From Margaritifera margaritifera (lineage: Eukaryota > Mollusca > Bivalvia > Unionida > Margaritiferidae): a DNA stretch of 64,000 nt. Each line of letters starts with the position of its first letter. Position 1 is the first letter of the stretch. Below the pieces are notes generated by a model. It was not told the origin of the DNA. It worked only from the letters and a program-made list of their open reading frames with translations, and did not search any database. Shown here piece by piece: positions 11,044-22,508 of the stretch. Position numbers and translations under genes: made by a program. Location of the stretch: positions 4,664,501-4,728,500 of the forward strand of contig JAQPZY010001628.1 in assembly GCA_029931535.1 (NCBI GenBank), written 5' to 3'.

Positions 11044-12480
11044 TTAGCTCAATTGGTCATAGATCAGAAGGGCTAATGGGATGGCCTGCTGTCCATCATC
11101 TGTTGCTGTCATCTGTTGTCCGTCCATCTGTTGGCGCAAGTTTGTTATCGCAACTCCTCCTAAACTACTTGGAGGATTCCCCTGAAACTTTACACGTTCA
11201 TCGCAAGGTCTAGTTGGTTGTAAATGAAAATGGTGTTGCTCAAACATCCAATATAGCAATATAGCCATTCCAGTGATCATCATGAAAACCTTGTTATTAC
11301 TACTTCTTCTGAATGGAATGTCATATTAACATGCAGCTTTCATTGAAGCACTTTCTATGATGTCTAGTTAGTCCTAAATGAAAATGGTGCTGATCTTACA
11401 TCCAATTTTGGCAAAGGATTTTCATCTAGAAGACTTCTTATGATGTCTAATTGGTTCTATATGAAAATGGCCAATCTGACACTGAATATGGCCACCACAG
11501 TGGTTATCTTGAAAATCTTGCTATGACTTCTCCTGAAAGTAAAGTTATATCAACATGGGGTTTTCACCAGAAGACTTCTTATGATGTTTAGTTGTTCCTA
11601 AATGAAAATACTGCCACTAGGACATCCAATATGGCCACCACAGTGGCTAGCTTGAAAACCATGTTATTGCTACTTTTTCTAGATGGAAAGTCTTATCAAC
11701 ATGGGGTTTTCATCATTAGACTTCTTATAAAGGTTAGTTGGTCCTAGATGATAATGGTGCTGATCTGACACCCAATGTGGCCACCATGGCAGCCATCTTG
11801 AAAATCTTATCACAATTTTTCCTAAATGGAGAGGAATTTTGATATGATGTTTTCACAAGAACACTAATTATCATATCTAGTTTGTTCTGAATGAAAATAG
11901 TGTAGATCTGACCTCAAATATGGCTGACATAGCAGCCATATTGAAAATCTTTTTATTGCTATTCCTCCTAAATGGAAAGTCCTATTGACACAGGGTTTTC
12001 ACCAGATGACTTATAATGGTATCTAGTTGATTTTAAATGAAAATTATGTCAATCTAACATCCAATATGGCCACCATAGCAGCCATCTTAAAAATCTTGTT
12101 ATTGTAACTCCTTCAGAATGAATGGTCATACTGACATAGGTTATCTAGTTGGTCCTAAATGCAAATGGTGCCAATCTTATATCAAATATGGCTGCCACAA
12201 TGGCCATCTTGAAAATCTTTGCTACCTCTCCTGAATGGAGGGTCAAATTGGCATGGGTTTTCACCAAAAGCCATTTTAATGATGTCTAATTCATTCTAAA
12301 TTAAATCTTACATCCAGTATGGCCACCACAGTGGCTAATTTGAAAATCATATTGCTCAAGAATATCATAGATGGTTTCAACACTCAGCAGTTAAAAAGAA
12401 GAAATGATCTTATCTTGAATTCCTGAAAATTCTTTTCGGACAGTAGAGCATCAGTCCCTTCAAGGGACTCTTTTTATCTA
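11044..12480 (+). mobile_element. Non-autonomous element with 146-bp tandem core, copy 1
   Basis: The left part (11044-11230) contains TTAGCTCAATTGGTCATAG and a stretch rich in CATCTGTTG and GTCCGTCC. After it come about eight diverged units of roughly 146 bp, with the words GATGTCTAGTTGGTCCTAAA, AATATGGCCACCACAG, GCCATCTTGAAAATCTTG and CATGGGGTTTTCACC. The right end has a unique segment (12355-12450) and a 17-bp hairpin AGTCCCTTCAAGGGACT at 12453-12469. The same right end closes the second array at 18.1 kb. A tandem core plus a terminal hairpin resembles non-autonomous Helitron/Helentron elements, but that assignment is tentative. Confidence 0.65.
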
Positions 12481-12680
12481 ATGGTGAAAGGATGAGGATT
12501 ATTTTAAACACAGGTAAAATGTTCTTTCATTCCATCTCAACTTCAAGTGTCTAAGTGTTAATTTGATTTCTGAAATTTTGGATTCTGCATTTTTTAATTA
12601 TATTGAAGCAGTTTATCTCATTATCGTAGATGAATGTTTGAACACCATCTGTCACACTGAGAATTTTATTCTTTTTACAG

Positions 12681-12825
12681 TTTGGAACATCTAGACCCTG
12701 GGCTGTATTGGACACAACGATATGCAAAATTAAGTCAAAGACCTTACAGAAGAGATTTCAACGAGCACGTGACCAGCATGTATAAGAATTTGTACAGTAA
12801 AGCCACAAGCAGGGTCCAGACATAG
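12681..12825 (+). CDS. Probable last coding exon of an unidentified gene
   Basis: A good splice acceptor (pyrimidine-rich, ending CTTTTTACAG at 12680) precedes a stretch more GC-rich than its surroundings. Starting from base 12682, a frame of 47 codons ends with TAG at 12823-12825. The peptide begins LEHLDPGLYWTQRYAKL, has a basic middle with PYRRDFNEHV, and ends KATSRVQT. It has no membrane segment and I do not recognise the family. An alternative frame starting at 12681 gives a 34-residue end. The upstream intron must cross the repeats to the left, because no other convincing exon is visible. An AATAAA at 13165-13170 could serve as the polyadenylation signal for the roughly 340-base 3' UTR that would follow. 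Confidence 0.45.
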
Positions 12826-14135
12826 TGTCTTTGAATTATGATCATTGTTTAGAACCTCTGCTCTAGAGGCAGTAACACAGGGTTATATCACTAGGCTAGC
12901 ATGTGTTAAGTAATATATGCCATGCAAAAGCAGTGTGATAAATGTATGTTTTATATCTAGAATAGGTGGATAACACATTTAATATGTATTGCATAGGAGC
13001 AGATATGTATTCAGGTATTTTTATTCAAATCTGTTCATGAATATTTATTTTTCTGTGATAAAAGAAGCTTAAAAAGTCAATTCAACATGGCAGTATCTTT
13101 CAGAATTATATACTCCAGTATGTCTGTTTGTAATCAGTGTTTTTTTTAATCCATCAGTTATTTAAATAAAAGCAATTACTAGATCTATTATAAGGGTTAA
13201 AAAAATGTGATCAATTTTCTGTATGGTATATTTTCCTCAGAATATTGATGAATTACAAGAACATTTTATGAATAGGAGAAATTACAAAGAATAATTCCAT
13301 ACTTCAATTAGTATTGAAACATTGAAATTTTTTTGGATATAAACAACAGGGTACAACATTGTCCTTGTTAAATATTTTGTGTTTAGAAAAGTCAGATATC
13401 CTATTTTTCCTATGCTTATCCATTACAAACACAACTCATTATTATTTTGCATTCACTTTTAGAAGCAAAATTACTTTCATGGTTAAGTTTTGATTTCTGC
13501 TCAAAATTAAAGTAATGGTGGCAAAATATTCAAATATTTTTCAGCAATTTGGACAAAAAGTTACATGGAACAAAAATATACTTTAGTTCTTATTTAATAC
13601 AGAACTTTTTGAAAGGAGGTTATGCTTGATTTGAAGTGTAATGGTGCATTTTGATTTATTAGACTATGTTATGAGCAATTGATTGGCATCTTAAGATTTT
13701 AGCATATATAACATCTCAAAGCCAAGTATGATGAAAAGTAAATACATTGTACAGACTTTTCTGATTTATGCAGTGGAGATATTTTTAATTCACATTCAAC
13801 AAACCTATAATTCTGCTGTTGATTTTTTGTAGACATGCTTCCAGAGGAAAATGAGGGAGATTTTCTTAAATTACAAAGTCAATTTGCCCATTTTTTGGTT
13901 TGAAATGGTAATATGAATGTGTGTTTTATTGCAATTTTAACACATTATTGCTGTGTTGATTTGACAGTAAGCCATTTTAGTGCTTGCAAATGTGTATTAC
14001 ATGTAGCAGTATGTCACTGATTGAAAGAAAATGTACCTTTTGTGGCTAGGTTTTAGTCGGTATTTATAAAAAATATTTTATATGTATGATAATTAACAGA
14101 TATTGTGCGCTATACATAAAAATACATCTCTTGCC
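12826..14135. other. Possible 3' UTR then unassigned AT-rich DNA
   Basis: If the exon ending at 12825 is real, 12826 to about 13190 would be its 3' UTR, with AATAAA at 13165. Beyond that I see only AT-rich DNA without genes. Confidence 0.35.
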
Positions 14136-14356
14136 TACTGTATATATTCACGTATAATCTTATGCCAACTGCAAACTGCATAGACCCAGAACTGCCGTTA
14201 CATAATGCGCAGGCAGATCTGGGTCTATGCAGTTTGTAACGACTAATCAGTAGAACAAACAACATAGACCCTGATCTGCCGGCACATTATGCGAGAGCAT
14301 ATCAGGGTCTATGTTGTTTGCATTTGGACCTGGCTAATATGAGAGTATATATGGTA
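14136..14356. mobile_element. Double-hairpin MITE, copy 2
   Basis: The termini TACTGTATATATTCACG and GAGAGTATATATGGTA are inverted repeats. Arm 1 pairs CATAGACCCAGAACTGCC with CAGATCTGGGTCTATG around GTTACATAATGCGC. Arm 2 pairs AACATAGACCCTGATCTGCC with ATCAGGGTCTATGTTG around GCACATTATGC. The arms are joined by GACTAATCAGTAGAACAAAC. It has the same layout as the 39.2 kb copy and no coding capacity. Confidence 0.8.
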
Positions 14357-14530
14357 GTTTTTTCAAATCTCATTCTTCCTTCAAAAATCTGGTGTCTTAT
14401 GTAAGGCAGTATAATCATAAAAACAACTGGCATACAGTTTTTATTTAGCTTCTGAGTTTCATGTATGAAAACTATTTGTACATGTATTCTTCTTACTGAG
14501 AACAAATAACTCATGTATATATGTAAGTAG

Positions 14531-14553
14531 ATGTATGTATGTATGTATGTATG
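14531..14553. repeat. ATGT microsatellite
   Basis: A short run of GTAT/ATGT tetranucleotides. Confidence 0.8.
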
Positions 14554-15050
14554 TAAGTGTCGGAGCACCAACAAGTTTGTGAACTATTTTCGAACATTCG
14601 TTCCATGAGGAGCAGTTTTAGTAAATCCCAAATACTCATCCCCATTCATCTTAACTCGGAAATTTATATTTCCACATTTTTGTTTTTTACTCAGGTTTTG
14701 AAGTCGTTATTTAGTTGTGGAATTCACTAATGTGCTTGAAATTAGACACAATCCTTCAATTTATTTTCTCTAAAATGCAATGAGTAATATGCATGTCAGT
14801 TTCATATCACTCACATGTACATAAACTAGTTGACATTGGTCTGTTATGAATGGATGCATTATACAGAGCCATTTAAGTTGTAGGGGTCAAGGACTTTGAT
14901 GTTACACTAAAACTTACTATTCCCTGTTTGTGCTGTGTATTAGTACAAGTCATAATTATTAGTATACATATTAATTTATATAGGGATTATTTAATATTTT
15001 CTTTCCTGTCTTTTTGAAAATAACTGTTTGTTTGGAATCCCACTTGTAAA
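14554..15050. other. Unassigned AT-rich DNA
   Basis: No gene or repeat that I can support. Confidence 0.4.
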
Positions 15051-15091
15051 ATGGAATGTTCATCTCCAAAACTTGGTCAAGACAGGAAACT

Positions 15092-15273
15092 AGTTCTCTG
15101 GTGGAGGTTACATTATACTCTTTACAGAAGGCCCAAGGTAATTTTACACCTGTTGCAATGTACATCCACCTAGGACTAGAAGATGTAATTCTAGTCCCAG
15201 ATTTTAGACATAGAATGGGATCAATACCCACGTATAACTTCCAGTTAAAAGAATTATTTATCAACTTTGAATA
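15092..15273. CDS. Exon-like open segment, strand uncertain
   Basis: This stretch is open on both strands. On the plus strand it could start after CAAGACAG and end before GTGAGT (15274), giving a peptide with VTLYSLQKAQGN, IHLGLEDVILVPDF and NFQLKELFINFEY. On the minus strand a longer frame (14971-15264) reads KLYVGIDPILCLKSGTRI and later PWAFCKEYNVTSTREL, but it lacks a clear acceptor. The donor-like GTGAGT favours the plus strand. Neither peptide is recognisable. It may be an exon, an old transposon fragment or chance. Confidence 0.25.
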
Positions 15274-15659
15274 TGTGAGTTTTTTTTAGCAGAAACTTGC
15301 AATGTTTGATTTGATCATTGTTTTTTTGATCCAAAAATTCAGTCCTGTTAGACATCTCTGGCATATGTGACCTGATTCCAGTGGCCTGATGTATGTACAT
15401 ACATACTTATATGCATACATGCATATGTACATACATTTATTTATTCATACAAAGAGCACCATTTAACATTTGCAAAGTACCATATATTTTGTACAGATAG
15501 TCCACCTAGCAGATATGGGACATTCATTTGATGTAGGATTTCTCTAATATTGTGGTTGTGAAAAGATAGATACATGTATTTGATATATATACATAATAAA
15601 AAGAATTTTTTCAAATTTCTAGCTGAATTTTGAATGATTTTAATTTGGAACTTCCTTTA

Positions 15660-15753
15660 GTTCAATGGATAGTATATTCACTCAAAACTGATCAATCACC
15701 ATATATTGTTCAAGATACAATATCTCAACAAATAAAAAAATACAGTAGAAAAG
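15660..15753 (+). CDS. Possible internal exon
   Basis: A frame opens after an acceptor-like CTTCCTTTAG and ends before GTATGT. The peptide contains QWIVYSLKTDQSPYIVQDT and ends in a lysine-rich segment. Its reading phase needs one base from an upstream exon and so does not join directly to the candidate at 15092-15273. The family is not recognised. Confidence 0.2.
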
Positions 15754-16259
15754 GTATGTATTATCAGTTATTCTTACATAAAAGTGTGTGTCCAGCATTG
15801 TTGGATGAGGTGTGTGACATTGTATCAACACTGAATTTAATTCAGCATGACCTGGTGTGATGTTGTTCTTACTTTTTTTCTGGGCTACAACTGAAACAAA
15901 TGACTCTGCATCCTGCATTTCATGCATATTGGTAGAAAACGTGCAATCATGTTATGTTCCCCAGTGGCACAGAAGAGAGAAATTTTTTTGTTAGTAGAAA
16001 AATAAAACATGCTCTCTTGCCCTAATGCATCCTGTTCACTCAGAGTGATAGAAATAATGCTGCACACAAAGGGGATTTTCAACTTCTCTGCTCCACAGTA
16101 ACTGGTGTGTATTGCCATTTGCATATCAATCAAAATACAATTCAGAATCTGTGTAATTTCAGATAATTACCTGCTAAACATCTGGTAGTTGCTTTATTCC
16201 TCGGAAATAACAGATGCAATGCTGGACAATTAGCTATGGTGGTTATTTCTCAGTAGATC
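15754..16259. other. Unassigned DNA
   Basis: Overlapping short open frames on both strands (15682-16133) show no recognisable protein content. No repeat is seen. Confidence 0.35.
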
Positions 16260-18130
16260 TTTGAAGATGGCTCTCTGGTGAGATGCAATTGTACATTGAC
16301 CATATTAGCTATTTACACACAAATGGTATGTACTGACGGATATTATGTTACTTTACAATGGAAATGGACAGTTCAAAACTTGTCAAAACCAGCCATCTTG
16401 AAAATCTTGTTATTGGTACTCCTCCAGAATGGAAGTCATATCTTTAAAATATTGTTATCTCTACTCCTCTCCAAACTGGTGAAAGAATTTTTTAACATGA
16501 TTAAAGTATGTGTTGTGATGCTTTTTGTGTTTATGCCTTGTTTTAGAAAAGGTTAATTTTCTCCCTTTATTGTGTTATCACTAAGACCTGAATAATCTTC
16601 AGTCTTTTTAATGCCATATATACTGATATTGATACAAATGGACAATGATGGAACATATCTATGTAAATCAGTCTTAAATTCATTAGATTAAGCATCCAAT
16701 ATTGCTGCCACAGTGGCAATCTTGAAAATCTTGTTATCACTACTCCTCCTGAATAGATTGTCATATCAGCATGGGGGTTTTACTAAAAGACTTTGTATGA
16801 TGTCTAATTGGTCCTAAATGAAAATGGTGCTGATGTGAGGTCCAATATGGTTACCACAGCAGCTATTTTGAAAATCTTCTTATCGCTACTTCTCCTACAT
16901 GGATGGTCATATCAACATGGTGTTTTCACTAAAAGACTTCTTATGATGTCTAGTTGGTCCTCAATGAAACTGGTGCCAATCTCATATCCAATATGGCCAC
17001 CACAACAGTCATATCAACAGGGGGTTTCCACTAAAAGACTTCTAATGATGTCTAGTCAGCCCCAAATAAAAATGGTGCCAATTTGACATTCAATGTAGCC
17101 ACCATGGCAGCAGTCTTGAAAATCTTGTTATTGCTACTCCTCCTGAATGGATGGTTATATCAAATGGGGTTTTCACTAAAAGACTTTTTATGATGTCTAG
17201 TTGGTTCTAAATGAAAATGGTACCATAGTGACAGCCAATATGGCCACCACAGTGGCCATCTTCAAAATCTTGTTGTTGCTACTCCTCCTACATGGATGGT
17301 CATGTCAGCATGGGGTTTTCACTAAAAGACTTCTTATGATGTCTAGCTGGTCCTAAGTAAAATCGTGCAGATCTGACATCCAATATGGCTGCCATAGCAG
17401 CCATCTTAAAAATCTTGTTATCACATCTCTACTTAAACAGAAAGTCATACTGACATGGGGTTTTCAACAGAAGACTTCTTATGATGTCAAGTTGGTCTTA
17501 AATGAAAATGGTGGTGATCTGACAGCAAATATGGCCACCACAGCAGCCATCTTGAAAATCTTGTTATTGGTACTCCTCCAGAATGGAAGCCATATCTTTA
17601 AAATATTGTTATCTCTACTCCTCTCCAAATGGATAGCTATATCAACATGGGGTTTGGACCAATAGACTTCTTATGATACCTAGTTTGCCCTAAATGAAAA
17701 TGATGCCAGTAATACATCCAATAAAAATCTTCTTGTCACTACTCCCCCTGAATGGATGATCATTATGACATCGGGTTTTCACCAAGTCCTAAATGAAAAT
17801 GGTGCCAGTCATACATCCAATATGGCTGCCATGATGACTGTCATAAAAATCTTGTCACTACTCCCCTTGAATGGATGATCATTATGACTTGAGGTTTTCA
17901 CCAAAAGACTTTTAATGATGTCTACTTTGTCCTAAATGAAAATGGTGCCAATCTGAAATCCAATATGTCCACCACAGCAGCTAATATGAAAAAATTTTTA
18001 TCGCTGAAGAATATCAGAGATGGTTTCAACACTTGACAGTTAAAAGGAAGAAATGGTTTTATCTTGAATTCATGGAAATTCTTTTCACTCAGTAGAGTGT
18101 CAGTCCCTTCAAGGGACTTTTGTTTATTAG
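16260..18130 (+). mobile_element. Non-autonomous element with 146-bp tandem core, copy 2
   Basis: This belongs to the same family as 11044-12480. Successive GATGTCTA words start at 16799, 16945, 17047, 17192, 17338 and 17483, giving a period of 145-146 bp with one shortened unit of about 102 bp. The left end (16260-16680) is scrambled and carries partial units. The right end (18003-18118) closely matches the right end of copy 1, including the hairpin AGTCCCTTCAAGGGACT at 18102-18118. It has no coding capacity. The open frames at 16278-16556 and 16808-17086 are repeat-derived. Confidence 0.7.
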
Positions 18131-18917
<787 letters not shown>

Positions 18918-19051
18918 ATGTACCAGTAAATCAATTTTATTTTAATCAAAAGGTTATGGGAGAGTACAAGCAAAAGGAATTGCTGGACATAACATAAAGT
19001 ATCTACACTTGTTATTGAATTTTAGGACAAATGTTTTCACTGAATCATCAT

Positions 19052-19302
19052 TTCACATCACATCCATCACTTCATTCTATCATATCAAAACATCACATCC
19101 ATCACTTAATTCTATTGTATCAACACATCACATCCATCACTTCATTCTATCATATCAACACATCACATCTATCACTTCATTCTGTCATATCAACACATCA
19201 CACCCATCACTTAATTCTGTCATATCAACACATTTAATTGATTACTTGATTCTTTCTATCATATCAAGACATTACACCCATCCCTTCATTCCATCATATT
19301 GT
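19052..19302. repeat. 35-bp minisatellite, about 7 units
   Basis: The unit contains CACATCCATCACTTCATTCT and ATCATATCAACA. Units differ by a few substitutions and small indels. The protein-like frames over 19009-19320 are repeat-derived. Confidence 0.9.
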
Positions 19303-19609
19303 CACAAAATGGAGACCTGATTAAATGAACATTAATGGGGTTGAAAAATCTATACTAGTATTAACATCAAACATATGCCCTTAAAACAGTGAGCTTCTGA
19401 GGAAGCCAATCAGTATAATTTTTATGTGAACTTAACATAGTCACATGCGAAGCATCACTATTGACGTTTTGAAACGTTATAACTGGGATTAATTAGGGGA
19501 TGACATTGGTTTGTTTTGCATGTATACCATGTAAGATGTGAGAATTATCAACCTTTCATCCCCAAAAATCCTGCTTCTAAAACTGTTGAAAGGTATGACT
19601 TAACAGCCA

Positions 19610-19682
19610 ATTTGAAATGATCTATCTTTGAAATGATCAATATTTGAAATGATCTATCTTTGAAATGATCAATATTTGAAAT
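19610..19682. repeat. 16-bp tandem repeat
   Basis: About four alternating units of TTTGAAATGATCTATC and TTTGAAATGATCAATA. Confidence 0.85.
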
Positions 19683-20150
19683 GTTCTCGAAAACACTGGG
19701 TAATATAAGGTTCCAATCATTTATAGCATTACAAAAGAATGTTGTTTAAGATATGCTACTAACACATGGTGTAACAAAATTATATCTACTACTCCTAGTG
19801 ACAAAATGGTGATGATTACTAATGTTCACAAATCTTCGACAGATGTAAGATGGACATTTCTTATAAAAAAAATATGAGCATGATTTAGTCCTAATTGTTG
19901 CACTCGACCCTCCACTTTTAGCATTCCCACACTTTCAAGTTCATACTATCTAATACTTGTTCTAGATTTAAGGTTACTTATAAATCTTACAGTTTTATTA
20001 TGTGATATTTGGATTTTGTTTCTGAGATATTTACCAATTCTGGCATACCATGAAGAAAAGGAATAGTCAAAATTACACTGTACTAGAGCAGAACATAATG
20101 TTTTTCTAGTTTTCAGTTATGAACATTGACCTTGTCTAAAGTGAAACTTA

Positions 20151-20327
20151 ACCTGGCATTTACTTGTTTTAGTATACTATTGACAATGCATTCACCTGGC
20201 ATTTAATTGTTTTAGTATACTATTGACAATGCATTCATCTGGCATTTACTTGTTTTAGTATACTATTGACAATGCATTCACCTGGCATTTACTTGTTTTA
20301 GTATACTATTGACGATGCATTCACCTG
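20151..20327. repeat. 43-bp array inside LINE relic A, 4 units
   Basis: The unit contains ACCTGGCATTTACTTG, TTTTAGTATACTATTG and ACAATGCATTC. On the minus strand it encodes GECIVNSILKQVNAR, the segment normally found once after the reverse-transcriptase core of this LINE. As 43 is not a multiple of three, each unit shifts the frame, so the expansion happened after loss of function. Confidence 0.9.
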
Positions 20328-21009
20328 AGAGTAAGTTGTCTATACTGAGACTTATATATTTTAATACACTTTTGAGAACTGATTATGTAGTCATTACAGG
20401 TTATTTTTAATTCTCTGAATTCCTTTACATTTTGCTTCGAGCCAAATGGGATGCATTCTGCAGTACCAAAAAGTAATGATAGTTTGTTATCAGTGATCCA
20501 ATGATTACAGGATTCTAGTTCTTACCCAAGTTTTTTTAAGATGTAATCATGATACTGATGTGAAAAACATGACAGCAATGTCATCTGCATATAATAAAAG
20601 CTAACAATCAAATCTTATGCTAATTACCGTATCATTCATATAACACAAAAAAGATGATTTCCTAAAATAGTACACTGAGATACACCACATAATATTGTCA
20701 AAAGTCAATTCTGTATTATTAACACTGAAAATGTGTTGTCAGTCTCTTAGATATGATTCAAACCATTCAAAGGACGTAGCTCCTAGTCTTAAAAAGTTGT
20801 TACACAATATATCTGGATTCACAGTGTCGAAAGCTTTTTTAAGTTGAGTATGATCATTCCCGTGCAGAGACCTTTGGACATCTGAACCTAATATGATCAG
20901 AAAGATGTATCAAACATGTATCAGTAGAGTTAATTCCGTAAAACCCAGCTGTAGTTCATAAGTAAGTTATTCTTAATGAAACATTTTCAAGCTGAGCATA
21001 GCTAAAATC

Positions 21010-21620
21010 TTGGACACAACACTGAGTATACTAACACGCCTGCAATTGGGCACAATACTGAGTATACTAACATGCCTCTAATTGGACACAATACTGAGTA
21101 TACTAACATGCCTCTAATTGGACACAATACTGAGTATACTAACATGCCTCTAATTGGACACAATACTGAGTATACTAACATGCCTCTAATTGGACACAAT
21201 ACTGAGTATACTAACATGCCTCTAATTGGACACAATACTGAGTATACTAACATGCCTCTAATTGGACACAATACTGAGTATACTAACATGCCTCTAATTG
21301 GACACAATACTGAGTATACTAACACGCCTGCAATTGGGCACAATACTGAGCATACTAACATGCCTCTAATTGGACACAATCCTGAGTATACTAACATCCC
21401 TCTAATTGGACACAATACTGAGTATACTAACATGCCTCTTATTGGACACAATACTGAGTATACTAACATGCCTCTAATTGGAGACAATACTGAGTCTAAC
21501 ATGCCTCTAATTGGACACAATACTGAGTATACTAACATGCCTCTTATTGGACACAATACTGAGTATACTAACATGCCTCTAATTGGACACAATACTGAGT
21601 GTACTAACTGGCTTGTAATT
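21010..21620. repeat. 36-bp minisatellite made from a reverse-transcriptase motif, 17 units
   Basis: Units are nearly identical, with ATGCCTCTAATTGG and ACACAATACTGAGTATACTA. On the minus strand the LINE frame of a unit reads N-stop-R-H-VSILSIVS. The unit at the upstream edge (near 21610) still reads NYKPVSTLSIVS, and the one at the downstream edge reads VSILSVVSKIL and runs on into the rest of the enzyme. The array is therefore an amplified copy of one conserved LINE motif. Because 36 is 12 codons, other frames are open on both strands (263 codons minus at 21002-21793, 184 codons plus at 21072-21626). These are not genes. Confidence 0.92.
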
Positions 21621-21847
21621 GTTTGAATCAGCCCTACTATCCTTTTTGTAGCTAGTTGCAGTTTTTCAGGCACAATACTCTTTGATATAGACAGTGACAG
21701 GGTTCTCCATGGGCTTTTGAAAGTTGCAGTCCAAGATTCCTTCCTTGAAAACAGTTGGAGTCCCAGTCTAAAAAATAGGAGTCCCAATAACAATATTTTT
21801 ATTTCCCTTGCAATAATTCAGAACATTATGCATGTATTGTTGGGTCA

Positions 21848-21850
<3 letters not shown>

Positions 21851-21882
<32 letters not shown>
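21851..21882. repeat. (TA)n microsatellite
   Basis: A pure AT run within copy 1 of the duplicated unit. Confidence 0.95.
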
Positions 21883-21884
<2 letters not shown>

Positions 21885-22128
21885 TCAGATTGCTAATGCT
21901 CATTCATTTTGAAATATTTTTATTATAGCAAAAGAATGAAAAACTAATGATATTGCGTACAGTGATAATTGTACTTGTTTGTGATGTAACAGCTAGAAGG
22001 AATCAAAGAAAAGATTAGTTTATTTTCTATATTAATTTATTTAATTTTAGCTTCATTCCATTTCACATAAATAAATTTGCCAAGACACTGAAAGAAGCAA
22101 CAAATGACCATATTCCTTTCACTTTTTT

Positions 22129-22395
22129 TTATTGCATCTCTATGCAACACAGCTCAGCATACTTATTCACTTTTTTCTTAAACAAACTTTTTTTTCGTTT
22201 TGCGGCCCATGGAAATGTCCAATACCATGGTTCATTACACGAATCTCTCAGTCTCTTTGACGTCCTGTTTTCTTTAGCAAAACTACATGCATTACCTTCT
22301 TTCTGTTGGCTAGAATCAGGCTCATCTGCAGCTTTGCGCTTGGCAACAAAGAAATTATGTACAGTTGTCATCAGAAGAGTACACATGATAATCAC
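22129..22395 (-). CDS. Small basic reading frame in duplicated unit, copy 1
   Basis: The minus-strand frame has 88 codons. It begins MIIMCTLLMTTVHNFFVAK and continues with a charged segment containing KAADEPDSSQQKEGN, NRTSKRLRDSC, EPWYWTFPWAAKRKK and SLFKKKVN. The sequence is rich in Lys, Arg and Glu, with KRK and KRKK clusters that could act as nuclear localisation signals. The second copy keeps the same frame up to KKKVN with two residue changes and then ends differently. A splice-like CTTTGTTGCCAAG precedes the charged part, so the true coding piece may begin there. I do not recognise the family. It could be part of a transposon ORF, a retrocopied exon or chance. Confidence 0.35.
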   Translation of the reverse strand: MIIMCTLLMTTVHNFFVAKRKAADEPDSSQQKEGNACSFAKENRTSKRLRDSCNEPWYWTFPWAAKRKKSLFKKKVNKYAELCCIEMQ

Positions 22396-22508
22396 TCAAA
22401 AACGAAAGTATATCTGTACATGACACATCAAAACATTTGATTTTGATGATGATTTATTAACATGTGAGTTCGTATTCCTACAACAAATAAAATAAGTCCC
22501 AAAATCTT

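Larger units (their letters stand above)
19670..21765 (-). mobile_element. LINE relic A, reverse-transcriptase and C-terminal part
   Basis: Reading the minus strand from about 21700 downwards gives, with frameshifts and stops, the ordered landmarks of a non-LTR reverse transcriptase. These are SIVPEKLQLAT, then KKDSRADSNNYKPVS, an interrupting 36-bp array, VSILSVVSKIL, STDTCLIHLSDHIRF, KKAFDTVNPDIL, LGATSFEWFESYL, LLYADDIAV (plus 20571-20600, catalytic YADD retained), LSLLFGTAECIPFGSKQ, a 43-bp array, then LKVEGRVQQLGLNHA and finally NHHHFVTRSSRYNFVTP with NAINDWN. This order is that of jockey/CR1-type elements (family knowledge). The element is inactive. Further N-terminal pieces follow at 22926-23340 and 24025-24180. 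Confidence 0.88.
21845..22508. repeat. 0.67-kb duplicated unit, copy 1
   Basis: The unit runs from TCACCAA through a (TA)n tract to AAAATCTT and is nearly identical to 23341-24024. Visible differences are a longer (TA)n tract in the other copy, a few substitutions and one small indel. Both copies lie within LINE relic A. Read on the minus strand, the unit has a small basic reading frame, then AATAAA-type signals, then (AT)n. This is compatible with 3' ends of retroposed copies or with a segmental duplication. It has no similarity I can name. Confidence 0.85.

Noticed and set aside
14302..14574. 90-codon minus frame as a gene
   Set aside because: It runs through the right end of a double-hairpin MITE and an ATGT microsatellite.
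21002..21793. 263-codon minus frame and 184-codon plus frame as repetitive proteins
   Set aside because: Both come from the 36-bp array, which in the true LINE frame is a mutated reverse-transcriptase motif.
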